A stretch of DNA of 64,000 nucleotides from CAUZIR01 sp965250195 (GCA_965250195.1 OZ252295.1:2046001-2110000); one strand, 5' to 3'. Counted from the first letter of the stretch, positions 42,117-51,303 are shown. The notes: generated by a model from the letters alone, not told the origin. Made by a program: numbers and translations.

Positions 42117-42920
42117 TTAGACGAACACGTCCACCAGCACCCGCACGGCCGTGGCGGCCACCAGCGCCCCCAGTATGGCCCGCAGATGCTTTGGCGACAG
42201 GCGTTTGTTTATCTCGAAGCCGATAGGGGCGGCGGCCATCGCGCTACCGGCTACCACCAGGGCGGGGTAGAGCGGCACAAGTTCGCCACCCAGCTTGCCT
42301 GCCAGCGCCGCACCGGATGCGAAAAGCATGATGCCCAGATTGCTGCCGATGGCGATCCTCGTCGGAATGCCCAGCTTGAATATCATCAGCGGCACCAGCA
42401 GGAACGCACCCGGCAGTCCCGATATGCCGCCCGCACCGCCGACGATGACACCCAGAGAGGTCGCCCAGCCCTTGTGGTAACGGGGGGAGCGAGTGCCAGA
42501 CTGCCACTCCGGGTTTGGCGCGGACTTGCCGGGGCCGCTGAGCAGGCCGGGGAAGAGCATGATCGCCGAGGCGGCCAGGGTCATCGTCGCCATGGTCGCG
42601 AGCAGGGCCACGTCCGGGAGCACTCTCGACACGAGCGCCCCGGTTAAAGCCGCGATTCCAGCAGGGATTCCGACCCATATCACCAGCGGCCTGTGCACAT
42701 AGCCCGCCGTGCGATGCCGAGCGAGATTGACGATCCCGCTGAACAGGCTCTGAACGACGGTCAGGCTGGTGACCTCTTTGACCGACAACGGGTCCAGCCC
42801 GACCAGTTCGGGGCCGTAGAGAAGGATCGGCAGCGCGGCTATGCCCGCGCCCAGGCCCGCAACACCGGAAACCAGGCCGCCGAAGAGCCCGGCAGCCAAA
42901 ACGACAAAAAGCAACGACAC
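42117..42920 (-). CDS. TauE/SafE-family anion exporter
   Basis: About 267 aa with eight hydrophobic segments. The two repeats begin GLFGGLVSGVAGLGAG and VGGAGGISGLPGAFLL, the TauE/SafE signature. It likely exports sulfite, sulfoacetate or a similar organic anion. The start is uncertain: a GTG at 42920, or a TTG at 42914 with AGGAG 5 nt before it, fit; the longer frame to 43076 would run into birA and is rejected. It is divergent from birA. Confidence 0.82.
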   Translation of the reverse strand: MSLLFVVLAAGLFGGLVSGVAGLGAGIAALPILLYGPELVGLDPLSVKEVTSLTVVQSLFSGIVNLARHRTAGYVHRPLVIWVGIPAGIAALTGALVSRVLPDVALLATMATMTLAASAIMLFPGLLSGPGKSAPNPEWQSGTRSPRYHKGWATSLGVIVGGAGGISGLPGAFLLVPLMIFKLGIPTRIAIGSNLGIMLFASGAALAGKLGGELVPLYPALVVAGSAMAAAPIGFEINKRLSPKHLRAILGALVAATAVRVLVDVFV

Positions 42921-43002
42921 TCCTGTTACATGGGCAAATTGGCCCACTTGCGGCCAAAGGTTAACCGACGTAGGTTCTCCCCAGATGAGTGGAGGGGGGA
43001 TC

Positions 43003-43818
43003 ATGAGTGACGAAATTTCAGGCCTGGATCTCTCGCGATTGGCGGCGCTGCGGTCCGGCGTCGTCGGAAGCCGCATCAGCTACGAACAGGAATTGGGCTC
43101 AACCATGGACGAAGCCCGCAGCATGGCGGAGAGCGGCGCGGCCGAAGGGCTCGTCGTCATCGCCGAGCGGCAGACGAAAGGCAGAGGCCGCTTCGAGCGC
43201 ACCTGGGTATCGACGCCTGGCCTGGACCTGACGTTTTCGGTGCTGCTTCGTCCCGCCGCTGATCAGCTGCGCATGGTCAACATGGCGGCGACCATGGCGG
43301 TGAAAGACGCCGCGCTGGCACTTACGAACAAAGAGGCCGTTATCAAGTGGCCGAACGACGTGCTGGTTGCGGGCAGGAAGCTCTCCGGCATCCTCGTCGA
43401 GAGCGTCACTTCTCCCGCCGGCGGACTTCAGTACGCGGTTATCGGCGTGGGCCTGAACGTGAATCTGCGACCGGACGAGCACCCGGAAATACGCGCCATC
43501 GCTACCTCTCTTGCTCAAGAGTCTGGCGCCCGAGAGTCAGGGGCCGACCTCGACCGGACCGACGTGCTGATCGATGTGCTGACCCGGCTGGACGAGTACT
43601 ACGCCGCGATACGCTCGGGAACCGACCTGTCGGTGCGCTGGGCCGAACGCCTGGACACAATCGGTCGCGACGTCGACGTTAGTTGGGGCGGTCGGATGGT
43701 GTCGGGGAGGGCGACGGGCGTCGACGGGGACGGCAACCTGCTCATCGAGGCAGACGGGCAAATTACGACGGTCGTGGCGGGGGAGGTCACGCTGAGACCG
43801 GCACCGGGAAACCGGTGA
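43003..43818 (+). CDS. birA: Biotin-[acetyl-CoA-carboxylase] ligase
   Basis: 271 aa from the ATG at 43003, preceded by GGAGGGGG. Biotin/ATP site motifs are QTKGRGRFERTW, IKWPNDVLVAGRKLSGILVE and the C-terminal SH3-like domain (GRATGVDGDGNLLIEADG). There is no N-terminal HTH domain, so it is a ligase only, not a repressor. Its stop overlaps the next start (GTGA). Confidence 0.93.
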   Translation: MSDEISGLDLSRLAALRSGVVGSRISYEQELGSTMDEARSMAESGAAEGLVVIAERQTKGRGRFERTWVSTPGLDLTFSVLLRPAADQLRMVNMAATMAVKDAALALTNKEAVIKWPNDVLVAGRKLSGILVESVTSPAGGLQYAVIGVGLNVNLRPDEHPEIRAIATSLAQESGARESGADLDRTDVLIDVLTRLDEYYAAIRSGTDLSVRWAERLDTIGRDVDVSWGGRMVSGRATGVDGDGNLLIEADGQITTVVAGEVTLRPAPGNR

Positions 43819-44093
43819 GCGACCGGCCGTCTGCGACGCTGGACGTGCGTGTCCGCCCGAAGGCGGGGCGAAGGGACGTTCAGATTGGGCCCGACGGTCG
43901 GGTCCGGGTCATGGTCACGGAGGCACCGGAAGCGGGTAAGGCCAACGCGGCCGTTGAGTCGCTTATCGCCGAACGCCTGGGCATATCCAAACGGGACGTT
44001 CAGGTTATTAAAGGGACGAAGTCGAGGGACAAGGTGGTCGAAGTCGTCGGTCTCGACCGGGCGGCCGCAATCGCGCGGCTGGCGGCGGGTTAG
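43815..44093 (+). CDS. YggU/DUF167-family protein
   Basis: 92 aa from the GTG at 43815 that overlaps the birA stop. The fold marks are TLDVRVRPKAGRRDVQ, APEAGKANAAVESLIAERLG and IKGTKSRDKVVEV, typical of DUF167. The role is unknown; the family is widely conserved. It converges with the YggT gene and overlaps it by 4 bp; YggU and YggT are often neighbours. Confidence 0.88.
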   Translation: MSDRPSATLDVRVRPKAGRRDVQIGPDGRVRVMVTEAPEAGKANAAVESLIAERLGISKRDVQVIKGTKSRDKVVEVVGLDRAAAIARLAAG

Positions 44094-44344
44094 CCGGCTA
44101 TCTTGCCGATGACATACCGAATGAGCAAAAGCGCGACTATCGCCACTATCGGTGAGAAGTCCATGTTGCCCGTGTTTGGCAGCAGCCTGCGGATGGGGCC
44201 GAGTATGGGCTCGGTGATCTGAACGACGATCACTACGATCGGATGGTCGTTACCAAGGTTCACCCAGGACAGCAGGGTCCTACCGACGATCGCGACGGAG
44301 AGGATCGTCGTGAGGGTTCCCACGAAACTTACTAAATACTCCAA
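44090..44344 (-). CDS. YggT-family membrane protein
   Basis: 84 aa with two membrane helices around a short loop: VGTLTTILSVAIVGRTLLSW, then ITEPILGPIRRLLPNTGNMD and FSPIVAIVALLLIRYVIG. EPILGPIRRLLP is the family signature. YggT proteins are linked to osmotic tolerance or division in some bacteria. It lies 45 bp downstream of proC on the same strand. Confidence 0.9.
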   Translation of the reverse strand: MEYLVSFVGTLTTILSVAIVGRTLLSWVNLGNDHPIVVIVVQITEPILGPIRRLLPNTGNMDFSPIVAIVALLLIRYVIGKIAG

Positions 44345-44388
44345 AGCACTCCGATCTTGTCAGGCCCGCTCTCAGCGGGGCCGGATTC

Positions 44389-45195
44389 TTACTTGCCTTT
44401 GCCCAGCTCTTTTGAGCGCCTGTACGCGGCCGCCACGGCCTCGATGACCGCGGGCCTGAAGCCGCCGGCCTCCAGCGCCACCAGCGCCGCGGCGGTCGTT
44501 CCCGCTGGCGATGTGACCATGTTTCGCAGCTCGGCCGGATGGGTGCCCGTCTCTTTCACCATGCGGGCGCTGCCCAGCACCGTCTCGGTGGCTAGCCGCG
44601 AGGCCAGCTCGCGCGACATGCCGATGTTTACGCCCGCATCGATGAGCGCCTCTACGAACGCGAACACGTACGCCGGGCCGCTGGCGCTCAGCGCCGTGGC
44701 CATGTCGATGAGGTCCTCGTTTGCCACGTAAACCTGCTCACCCAGCGTTCCGACCACCGATCGGGCGGCGGCTTTCTGCGAATCTGTGACGGCGGGCGAC
44801 GCCGTCCAGGCCGAGATGCCTGCGCCGATCTGCGCCGGGGTGTTGGGCATGATCCTTATAACGGCGTGGTGGCCGGTTCCGTCAGCTATGGTGCGAATGG
44901 TCGCGCCGGCGACTATGGACGCGAGGGCCTGATCCGGGGCCAGGGCCGCGCCCAGGCCGGGCAGCACCGCACCGAGTGCCTGCGGCTTCACCGACAGCAC
45001 GACCAGCTCCGCCCCTGCGACGGCTTCTGCATTGTCTGGGAACACGTTGACGCCGTGCGCCCCGGCCAACTCGTCTCTGCGGGCCGCGACGGGCTCGCCA
45101 ACCGATATGTCGGTAGGCGCGGCGAGTCCCGCCGAAACGATCCCTTCGATGATCACCTCGGCCATCACGCCGCCACCGACAAAAGCTATCTGCAC
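44389..45195 (-). CDS. proC: Pyrroline-5-carboxylate reductase
   Basis: 268 aa from a GTG at 45195, chosen because GCGGAGGG lies just before it and the protein then opens VQIAFVGGGVMAEVI, as ProC should. An ATG at 45231 would add 12 residues made of repeat sequence. Motifs: ELVVLSVKPQAL, RIMPNTPAQIGAGISAW and the C-terminal SPAGTTAAALVALEAGGF. It makes proline from pyrroline-5-carboxylate with NAD(P)H. The ribosome-binding site comes from repeat copy G. Confidence 0.92.
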   Translation of the reverse strand: MQIAFVGGGVMAEVIIEGIVSAGLAAPTDISVGEPVAARRDELAGAHGVNVFPDNAEAVAGAELVVLSVKPQALGAVLPGLGAALAPDQALASIVAGATIRTIADGTGHHAVIRIMPNTPAQIGAGISAWTASPAVTDSQKAAARSVVGTLGEQVYVANEDLIDMATALSASGPAYVFAFVEALIDAGVNIGMSRELASRLATETVLGSARMVKETGTHPAELRNMVTSPAGTTAAALVALEAGGFRPAVIEAVAAAYRRSKELGKGK

Positions 45196-45200
45196 TTTCC

Positions 45201-45242
45201 CTCCGCTTCGCTCTATTTGCTCTTCGCGCAAGCGCTCATCGC
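45201..45242 (-). repeat. Dispersed intergenic repeat, copy G
   Basis: In the proC direction: GCGATGAGCGCTTGCGCGAA, GAGCAAATAGAGC and GCGGAG. The first half is identical to repeat E2. The element runs straight into the proC start and supplies its ribosome-binding sequence. Confidence 0.75.
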
Positions 45243-45284
45243 CTGACTTTGGATCGCTTCGCTACCGTGTTCAGTGGGCAACGG

Positions 45285-46301
45285 TTAGCTTGGCCGGAGA
45301 CGGGGGAGCACCCCGCCTCCGGCCAGGCTTACCGATACCTTGATCGCCTCCAGCATGTTCTCCGGGTCGGCGATGCCCTGTCCCGCTATGTCAAAGGCGG
45401 TCCCGTGGTCGACCGACGTCCTGATGAACGGCAGTCCAAGATTAACGCTGATGGACTTGGCCCAGTTGAACACCTTGATCGCTATGTGTCCCTGGTCGTG
45501 GTACATGGCCAGCACCGCGTCGTAACGGCCCGCTATGGCCTGGTTGAACACGGTGTCCGCCGGCACGGGCCCGATGGCGTCTATGCCCTCGGCCCTAGCA
45601 TCCGCGACGGCCGGGGATATGCGCATCTCTTCGTCGTCGCCGATCAGACCCCCGTCGCTACCGTGCGGGTTGAGAGCGGCCACCCCGATTCTGGGATTTT
45701 CAAATCCCCATTTTCGAAAGTGTTCGTCCGTCAACCGCAGCTTGGCCAGGATGTTCTCCCGAGTGCAGAACTCCACGGCCCGAGCCAGCGACCGGTGGGT
45801 CGTCATGTGTACGACCCTCAGCTGCTCCGCTACCAGCATGGTCGCGACCAGGGGGGCGTTGGCGTGGCGCTGGAGGATCTCCATGTGGCCGATGGCCTCG
45901 TACCCGGCCTGCCTGCACGCCTCTTTGTGAATCGGGCCCGTGACGATGGCGGCGGCCCGACCGGAGCCGACCAGGTCAGCGGCGGCCAGTACCCACTCGA
46001 TGGACGCCTTCCCCGCCGCTGCCGAGACTTTTCCGATTTGCACCCCGGAAATGTCTGTGCCCTCGGGTTCCAGCACGGCGATGGCGCCGCTGGAAAAACT
46101 GATGTCTTCGAAACGCGAGGTCACATTGACGGGCGCAGAGGAACCGATGGCGTCCAGTGCGTTACGCATCGACGCCCCGTCGCCGACCACGACGTACCGC
46201 GCCTGCGGCAATTCGGGGTGGGTAAGGGACTTGGCGGTGACCTCGGGCCCGATACCGGCCGGATCGCCCATCGTAATTGCGATTACGGGCGGGGGATTCA
46301 T
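45285..46301 (-). CDS. pdxA: 4-hydroxythreonine-4-phosphate dehydrogenase family (PdxA)
   Basis: 338 aa. It starts with IAITMGDPAGIGPEVTAKSL, with metal-ligand histidines in HMTTHRSLARAV and AMYHDQGHIAIKVF, and VDHGTAFDIAGQGIADP near the end. It acts in pyridoxal phosphate synthesis, though PdxA2-like homologs act in sugar-acid catabolism; no other pdx gene is nearby. It lies 51 bp downstream of nrdJ on the same strand. Confidence 0.9.
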   Translation of the reverse strand: MNPPPVIAITMGDPAGIGPEVTAKSLTHPELPQARYVVVGDGASMRNALDAIGSSAPVNVTSRFEDISFSSGAIAVLEPEGTDISGVQIGKVSAAAGKASIEWVLAAADLVGSGRAAAIVTGPIHKEACRQAGYEAIGHMEILQRHANAPLVATMLVAEQLRVVHMTTHRSLARAVEFCTRENILAKLRLTDEHFRKWGFENPRIGVAALNPHGSDGGLIGDDEEMRISPAVADARAEGIDAIGPVPADTVFNQAIAGRYDAVLAMYHDQGHIAIKVFNWAKSISVNLGLPFIRTSVDHGTAFDIAGQGIADPENMLEAIKVSVSLAGGGVLPRLRPS

Positions 46302-46352
46302 CTACCTGATTATATCCCCCGCGTGGTTGTCGCCGTCAGGCCCGTGGGCCCG

Positions 46353-48920
46353 TTATTCGCACTTGTTGTAGCCGCAGTCCGGGCAGCGCTGGCAACCCTC
46401 TTGGAACACCAGGAATCCTGAGCATTCAGGGCAGGTGACCGTGCTGAGCGTGCCCAGCAGCACCGGTCCGTCTTCCGGTGTGGACGCGCCGGGGGCCGGT
46501 GCTGCCGCCGGGACCGGCGCTGCCCCGGCCTCTGGGGGGATCATGCCCAGCTGCACGCTGGAAGCTGCACCGGCGGCGGAGCCTGACGCGATGTCCCTCA
46601 TCGCCATCTCTGCTCCATCGAAGGTGTGCTGGTGCAGCACGAACGCCACCGCGTCCGGGGCCGACCGTACCAGGCGCCCACCGTCCCAAACCGGGTCGGA
46701 CGTTATGCCGCGCAGGTGATCGACGATCTCGTCCGGCTCGATTCCAGACCGCAGCGCAAGAGAGATGAGCCTGGAAACGGCCTCCAACTGGGCCGACTCT
46801 ATGGAACCGGCTTTACCCAGAGTCGTGAATAGCTCGAACGGCTTGCCCGTGTCATCGAAATTGACGGTTATGTAGATGTTGCCCTGGCCGGTTTTTACGC
46901 GCTCGGTGACGCCCCTCATTACGGAGGGTCGGCGTCTCGGGGTCATGGGCGTCGAAGTCTCAGCGTCGCGTTGCTTTGAGTCCTCGGTGCCGGCCGTGAG
47001 CACCTCCATTTCCCGGCTGCCGTTGCGGTAGACGGTAATTCCTTTGCACTCCAGTTCCCAGGCCAGCAGGTACGCGGTCCGGACGTCCTCCTCCGTGGCT
47101 GAGTTAGGGAAGTTGATCGTCTTGGATATCCCCGAATCGACGCTGTCCTGGAACGCGCCTTGCATACGGACGTGGAACTCCGGAGAAATTTCTGACGCTG
47201 TGACGAAAGTCCGCTTGGCCCAGTCCGGCACGTCGTCGCGGCCCTGGATGGAGCCGCCGTCGGCCAGATACCCCATGAGTTCTTCAGAGTAGAAGCCGCC
47301 GTCTTTGGCCGACTGCTCGAACGTGCGGTCGACGTAAAGGAGGCTCTCGCCGCCCAGGATGTTGTGCTTGTGGAAGCTGAGCGCGAACGCGGGCTCGCAG
47401 CCCGACGAGCAGCCCCCGATCATGGAAATCGTGCCGGTGGGAGCCACGGTCAGGCGGCAGGCGTTGCGCATGGGCCGGTTCTCGCCCGCGGGCCCGTACC
47501 TGCTCTTTTCCCACTCGGGGAAGCTTCCCCGCACTCCCGCCAGCTCCTCCGACATGGCGTCCGATTCTTCCCGCACGAACCTCATAATGTCCCGCCCCAA
47601 CTCCACGCCCTCGGGTGAGTCGTAGGGGATGCGCATGGCCATGAGCATGTCTGCGAAGCCCATGATGCCCAGGCCGGTCTTTCGAGTGGCCCTGGTCATG
47701 TCTTCGATCTTGGTGACCGAGTAGTCGTTGGCGTCGATGACGTTGTCGAGGAATCTCGTAGAGATTCGGGTGATCTCGCGCAGCCGGTCGTAGTCGACTG
47801 TCGGCTCGCCGTCGACCGTCTTGACCAGCAGCGAGAGGTTGATCGAGCCCAGGTTGCACGACTCGTACGGCAGCAGCGGCTGCTCGCCACAGGGATTGGT
47901 GGCGGTCATGCGACCCAGGTGGGGAGTTGGATTATCGCGGTTGACCGCGTCGAGGAAGATCATGCCCGGCTCGCCGTTGCGCCAGGCTCCGGCGATTATC
48001 TTGCTGAACACCGTCCTCGCGTCCAGGCTGCCGACGACCGCGCCGGTGGCGGGCTGGCGCAGCTCAAAGTCGGTGCCGTCGCGCACGGCCCTCATGAACT
48101 CGTCGGACGCTCCCACCGAGATGTTGAAGTTGTGGATCGTGCCCTCTTCGGTCTTGCACGTGATGAATTCGAGGATGTCCGGGTGGTGTACGTCCATGAC
48201 CGCCATGTTGGCCCCGTCGCGTTTACCCCCTTGTGTTACGAGGGTGGAAACAGACGACAGGTGCCGCAGCACGGCTATCGGCCCACATGCCTTGCCATGA
48301 GTGGTGGAGATGCTTGAGTCCTTGGGCCGTATGGGTGAGAGGGCGAAGCCGGTGCCGCCACCGAACTTCTGCACCATGGCCGCCTCTTTGGCGGTGGTCA
48401 TAATGCCCTCCATGCTGTCGTCCAAACCCATCACGAAACAGGCCGACAGCGTGCCCGCGCCGGTGCCGGCGTTCATCAGGGTAGGGGAGTTGGGGACGAA
48501 CTCGAGGGTGGACATGATGGAGTAGAAGTCGTCTTCAGTCGCATGTCGGTCGGCTTCGGTGCCGTGCAGTAGCTCGGGCTCGGCGATGGCCCGGGCGACC
48601 CGGCGCAGCATTCCGGCTGGCGTCTCGATAGTCTCGCCTTCGGCGTTCTTGCGCAGGTAGCGCTTCTTCAGCACCACCCTGGCGTTCTCGGTGAGCAGCG
48701 CGTCCACCTCGTCGGTCCCAGTTGCCGCCGTTGAGGTTGCTAGCGCCGTCGGACTCCCCGGTGTTTTGGCCGCCTCTCCCTGGGCCAGGCCCGCGCCCTC
48801 GACGACCTCGGCGATCTTGTCCTCGGACACGCCGAGGTCTCCCAGCGCCTTAATTACCTCATCAACGTTCCTTCCATCACCCTTCGCAGATGCCCCGTTC
48901 GTCCCGTTCGTGTTCGTCAT
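46353..48920 (-). CDS. nrdJ: Vitamin B12-dependent (class II) ribonucleotide reductase
   Basis: 855 aa. A polar N-terminal segment is followed by the barrel with NPCGEQPLLPYESCNLGS (catalytic Cys), GKRDGANMAVMDVHHPDI and FVPNSPTLMNAGTGAGTLS. The C-terminus ends in a zinc ribbon CPECSGFLVF / CQRCPDCGYNKCE, which carries the redox cysteines in this class. It reduces ribonucleotides to deoxyribonucleotides using adenosylcobalamin. nrdR lies 186 bp upstream on the same strand. I saw no cobalamin-riboswitch B12 box before it. Confidence 0.96.
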   Translation of the reverse strand: MTNTNGTNGASAKGDGRNVDEVIKALGDLGVSEDKIAEVVEGAGLAQGEAAKTPGSPTALATSTAATGTDEVDALLTENARVVLKKRYLRKNAEGETIETPAGMLRRVARAIAEPELLHGTEADRHATEDDFYSIMSTLEFVPNSPTLMNAGTGAGTLSACFVMGLDDSMEGIMTTAKEAAMVQKFGGGTGFALSPIRPKDSSISTTHGKACGPIAVLRHLSSVSTLVTQGGKRDGANMAVMDVHHPDILEFITCKTEEGTIHNFNISVGASDEFMRAVRDGTDFELRQPATGAVVGSLDARTVFSKIIAGAWRNGEPGMIFLDAVNRDNPTPHLGRMTATNPCGEQPLLPYESCNLGSINLSLLVKTVDGEPTVDYDRLREITRISTRFLDNVIDANDYSVTKIEDMTRATRKTGLGIMGFADMLMAMRIPYDSPEGVELGRDIMRFVREESDAMSEELAGVRGSFPEWEKSRYGPAGENRPMRNACRLTVAPTGTISMIGGCSSGCEPAFALSFHKHNILGGESLLYVDRTFEQSAKDGGFYSEELMGYLADGGSIQGRDDVPDWAKRTFVTASEISPEFHVRMQGAFQDSVDSGISKTINFPNSATEEDVRTAYLLAWELECKGITVYRNGSREMEVLTAGTEDSKQRDAETSTPMTPRRRPSVMRGVTERVKTGQGNIYITVNFDDTGKPFELFTTLGKAGSIESAQLEAVSRLISLALRSGIEPDEIVDHLRGITSDPVWDGGRLVRSAPDAVAFVLHQHTFDGAEMAMRDIASGSAAGAASSVQLGMIPPEAGAAPVPAAAPAPGASTPEDGPVLLGTLSTVTCPECSGFLVFQEGCQRCPDCGYNKCE

Positions 48921-49106
48921 TCTCGATCCCCTTGCCTTCCATTGTCCTGGCGCCCCGGCCGCCTCGTCGCTACTTGAATGCAGCGGGCCGGTGACCCCTG
49001 TTGCTAGCCGTGTGCGGTTGTTAATCTAACCAATTGCGAACGTATATTCTAGTCGTCTCGGTGGGCAAACACCCGGACTTCGGGATGCTTGCCGCCGCGG
49101 ACGGCC

Positions 49107-49664
49107 TCAGCGCGACGGCTGCACCTTGCGAGGGCGGCCTCTGCGCCGGCGGATGGGCAGAACCGGCGGCTCGTCTTCCAGGAACGAGAGCTGTGGGCTC
49201 GGATCCGGCCTCGGGGCCGCCGGCTCCAGCAGCGCGTCCACCTCTTCTTTGAATGTCTCGATGTCTTTGAAGTCCCGGTACACGCTGGCGTAACGGATAT
49301 AGGCGACCCTGTCCATACCCTTTAGTCGCCCCATGACCAGTTCGCCGACTCCCTTGGAAGCTATCTCCGCCTTGCCCGACTCGGCCAGGGCGGCCTCGAT
49401 CTCGTCTGCCGCTTTGGTGACTGTACCGACGGGTAACGGTCTCTTGGCGCAGGCCTTCGTCAAACTTGCGAGTAATTTGTCGCGACTGAATTCTTCTCGC
49501 CGCCCGTCCTGCTTTACCACCATCAGCGTCCGGGTCTGCGCCCGCTCCATGGTGGTGTAGCGCTTCTCGCACGACAGGCACTCCCGGCGCCGCCTGATTC
49601 CGTCTCCGGAATCCCGCGAGTCGATCACCTTTGAGTTGTCGTGGCTGCAGTGTGGGCAGAGCAA
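49107..49664 (-). CDS. nrdR: Transcriptional repressor NrdR
   Basis: 185 aa from a TTG at 49664. The N-terminal zinc ribbon is CPHCSHDNSKVIDSRDSGDG with CLSCEKRYTTMER, followed by an ATP-cone domain (VVKQDGRREEFSRDKLLASL). NrdR senses ATP/dATP and represses ribonucleotide reductase genes. The C-terminus is extended (about 35 residues, basic RRRRGRPRKVQPSR). Two NrdR boxes lie upstream, so it is probably autoregulated. Confidence 0.95.
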   Translation of the reverse strand: MLCPHCSHDNSKVIDSRDSGDGIRRRRECLSCEKRYTTMERAQTRTLMVVKQDGRREEFSRDKLLASLTKACAKRPLPVGTVTKAADEIEAALAESGKAEIASKGVGELVMGRLKGMDRVAYIRYASVYRDFKDIETFKEEVDALLEPAAPRPDPSPQLSFLEDEPPVLPIRRRRGRPRKVQPSR

Positions 49665-49679
49665 TTAATGGGCCTCGGC

Positions 49680-49726
49680 ACACAATGTATCGTGTGGGGG
49701 GCCAAAGGTACCACTAGATATTGGGC
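49680..49726 (-). promoter_or_regulatory. Tandem NrdR boxes
   Basis: Box 1 ACACAATGTATCGTGT (49680-49695) matches the NrdR-box pattern ACACWATATATWGTGT at 14 of 16 places. Box 2 CCACTAGATATTGGGC (49711-49726) matches at 12. The boxes are 31 bp apart, three helical turns, the spacing known for NrdR operators. They precede nrdR and, through readthrough, nrdJ. Confidence 0.82.
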
Positions 49727-49806
49727 CTGTCAACGAAGTTTTTTACGAGTTCGGAAAAAGGCTAGAATCATTCCGAAGACCGTCCGGCGGGGCGTCGACG
49801 GGATGG

Positions 49807-50475
49807 CTACGACGGTCGTGCGGAGCCGGCCAGACCCCGGGGACGCGTGATGACCAGCCCCACCCACGCGATACCGCCCGCGAGTACCAACGGACCTACG
49901 ACCTGCATTATGGCCACGTCGAAAAAAGCCGGAATCATCGCCGCGCCACCCAGCGCCAGCAGGGCCCCGCTCCAGCGTCGGGCGCGGCCCACGGGCGACG
50001 TCCAGACGGCGTAGCCGAAGACGATCGACCTGAGCTGGAAGAGCGCCCCACCGAGGACGGGCAGAAGCGACGTCGGCTCCTGGTAGTAGGCGTCTATCAC
50101 GTTCAGGGCGTCGGCCTGTCCACCCTTAATCAGGTCGCCGACGATGGGCAGAACGATCAAGAAGACGCCGAAAACCGGCAAAAACAGCGCCCCTGCCAGG
50201 ACAGTGAAAAGCAATCCGGCCAGGCCGATCCAACCCTTGCCACGGTGCACGAGCCACATGAACAGGCCGACCGACGCGGTCAATTCCAGAGCGGTTGCAA
50301 CCAGTATCAGGGTCGCTCCGATGCGCCAGCGAGTACTTGCGGCCTCGAGGGAAAACTGCAGGCTCTGATCGGGCGCAGTGGGCGGGTTGGGGGCGATGAG
50401 CCAGCCCGCAGCCAGCACCACCCCGACGCCGACCAGCAGGAATCCGCTGATTTTGATGAATCGCTGTTCGCTCAT
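49807..50475 (-). CDS. Six-helix membrane protein, unknown function
   Basis: 222 aa from the ATG at 50475, which overlaps the end of the DUF998 frame (ATGA); the longer frame is a shadow. Hydrophobic segments: ISGFLLVGVGVVLAAGWLI, LILVATALELTASVGLFMWL, GLAGLLFTVLAGALF, FLIVLPIVGDLI, a fifth near LFQLRSIVFGYAVW, and QVVGPLVLAGGIAWVGLVI. No family is recognised. Coupling to a broken gene suggests it may be translated poorly. Confidence 0.6.
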   Translation of the reverse strand: MSEQRFIKISGFLLVGVGVVLAAGWLIAPNPPTAPDQSLQFSLEAASTRWRIGATLILVATALELTASVGLFMWLVHRGKGWIGLAGLLFTVLAGALFLPVFGVFLIVLPIVGDLIKGGQADALNVIDAYYQEPTSLLPVLGGALFQLRSIVFGYAVWTSPVGRARRWSGALLALGGAAMIPAFFDVAIMQVVGPLVLAGGIAWVGLVITRPRGLAGSARPS

Positions 50476-51217
50476 CGGACGGCCTGCGGCGGGCTGAATG
50501 GGCCGCCATCGGGCTGGCCGCCATTGGATGGGACTCGGCCGAACGGAATGGGCCGGCTGGAGGGGCGCAGAACCCAGACGGCCATCACCACGATCCAGGT
50601 GAACCACACCCCCACGAAGAGTCGCTGCAGCGCACCGTCGATGCTGCTCACATCGGCGATCTTGCCCACGGCGATCCAGGCGACCAGGCTCAGCAGCGCC
50701 ACGACGGCGATGGCTAGCGAAAACCGGTGTAGTCGGTGTCACCGGGAGTCACCCCTGAGCACCCTGGCGAACAAGAACATGGCGGCGGTCCCGGCGATGA
50801 AGCCGGTCAGGCCGGTCAGGTTGTGCATGGTGCCGGTAGCGGACTCGAACTCACAGCCGGGGTCGCAGGGAAGCAGGCCGTTGGCGACCCCGGACGAAAG
50901 GCCGAACACGGCGACCAGCGCCGGTGCCAGCATCGTCCACCTGGCCCCGGCAAAGGCCCGGTCCCGAGCCAGCGAGAGATGCAGGCCGTAGGCGAACGCA
51001 ACGAGGAGGACGCCGACTACCAAGAAATTGGTGTTCTGTATCGCGGGTTACCCGGCCCCGACGGCGCCGAGCTCACTGATGGTCTGCGACGAGTGGCTGT
51101 AGGCCTCATAGACAAACCCGCCGATCGTCAGAATGATGGCAAACACGACGGGAGCGAGGAGGCCGCAGGCGGCCAAAAGTTTTACGGGGTCGTTGGTTGC
51201 CAGTATTTTTTGAGCAT
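50472..51217 (-). pseudogene. DUF998-family membrane protein with frameshift and two stops
   Basis: Read together, the frame gives ILATNDPVKLLAACGLLAPV, YSHSSQTISELGAVGAG, stop TAA (51048-51050), NTNFLVVGVLLVAFAYGL, GTMHNLTGLTGFIAGTAAMF, RGDSR, stop TGA (50739-50741), HRLHRFSLAIAVVALLS and FVGVWFTWIVVMAVWVL. This is the DUF998 order. TGG to TGA at the second stop would restore the usual Trp. The ATG at 51217 is out of phase by one base at an A6 run (51206-51211); A7 would join MLKK to the family frame. Three lesions make it a pseudogene. Confidence 0.78.
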
Positions 51218-51286
51218 CTCGTTAAATCCCTCTCTAGCTATTTGACTCCGTCTCAGGCCTTGTGCCACCGCCACCGAGCCCATAAA

Positions 51287-51303
51287 CTTTACAGAGTGTA
51301 AAG
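51287..51303. promoter_or_regulatory. Palindromic operator for the TetR regulator
   Basis: CTTTACA-GAG-TGTAAAG, a perfect 7-bp inverted repeat, in the 109-bp gap between the divergent DUF998 pseudogene and the TetR gene, 24 bp before the latter's ATG. This is the size and place of a TetR-family operator. Confidence 0.65.

Noticed and set aside
48921..49106. Cobalamin riboswitch upstream of nrdJ
   Set aside because: Expected for a B12 enzyme, but no B12-box-like sequence or matching fold is seen in the 186-bp gap.
49021..49683. 220-codon frame overlapping nrdR
   Set aside because: It is out of frame with NrdR, whose zinc ribbon and ATP cone are clear, and has the Arg/Gly-rich composition of a shadow frame.
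38934..51217. Reassigned stop codons (TAG/TGA read as amino acids)
   Set aside because: Two family frames are interrupted by TAG, TGA and TAA, but the same codons end many intact genes here (birA ends in TGA, the first gene in TAG). Point mutations fit better.
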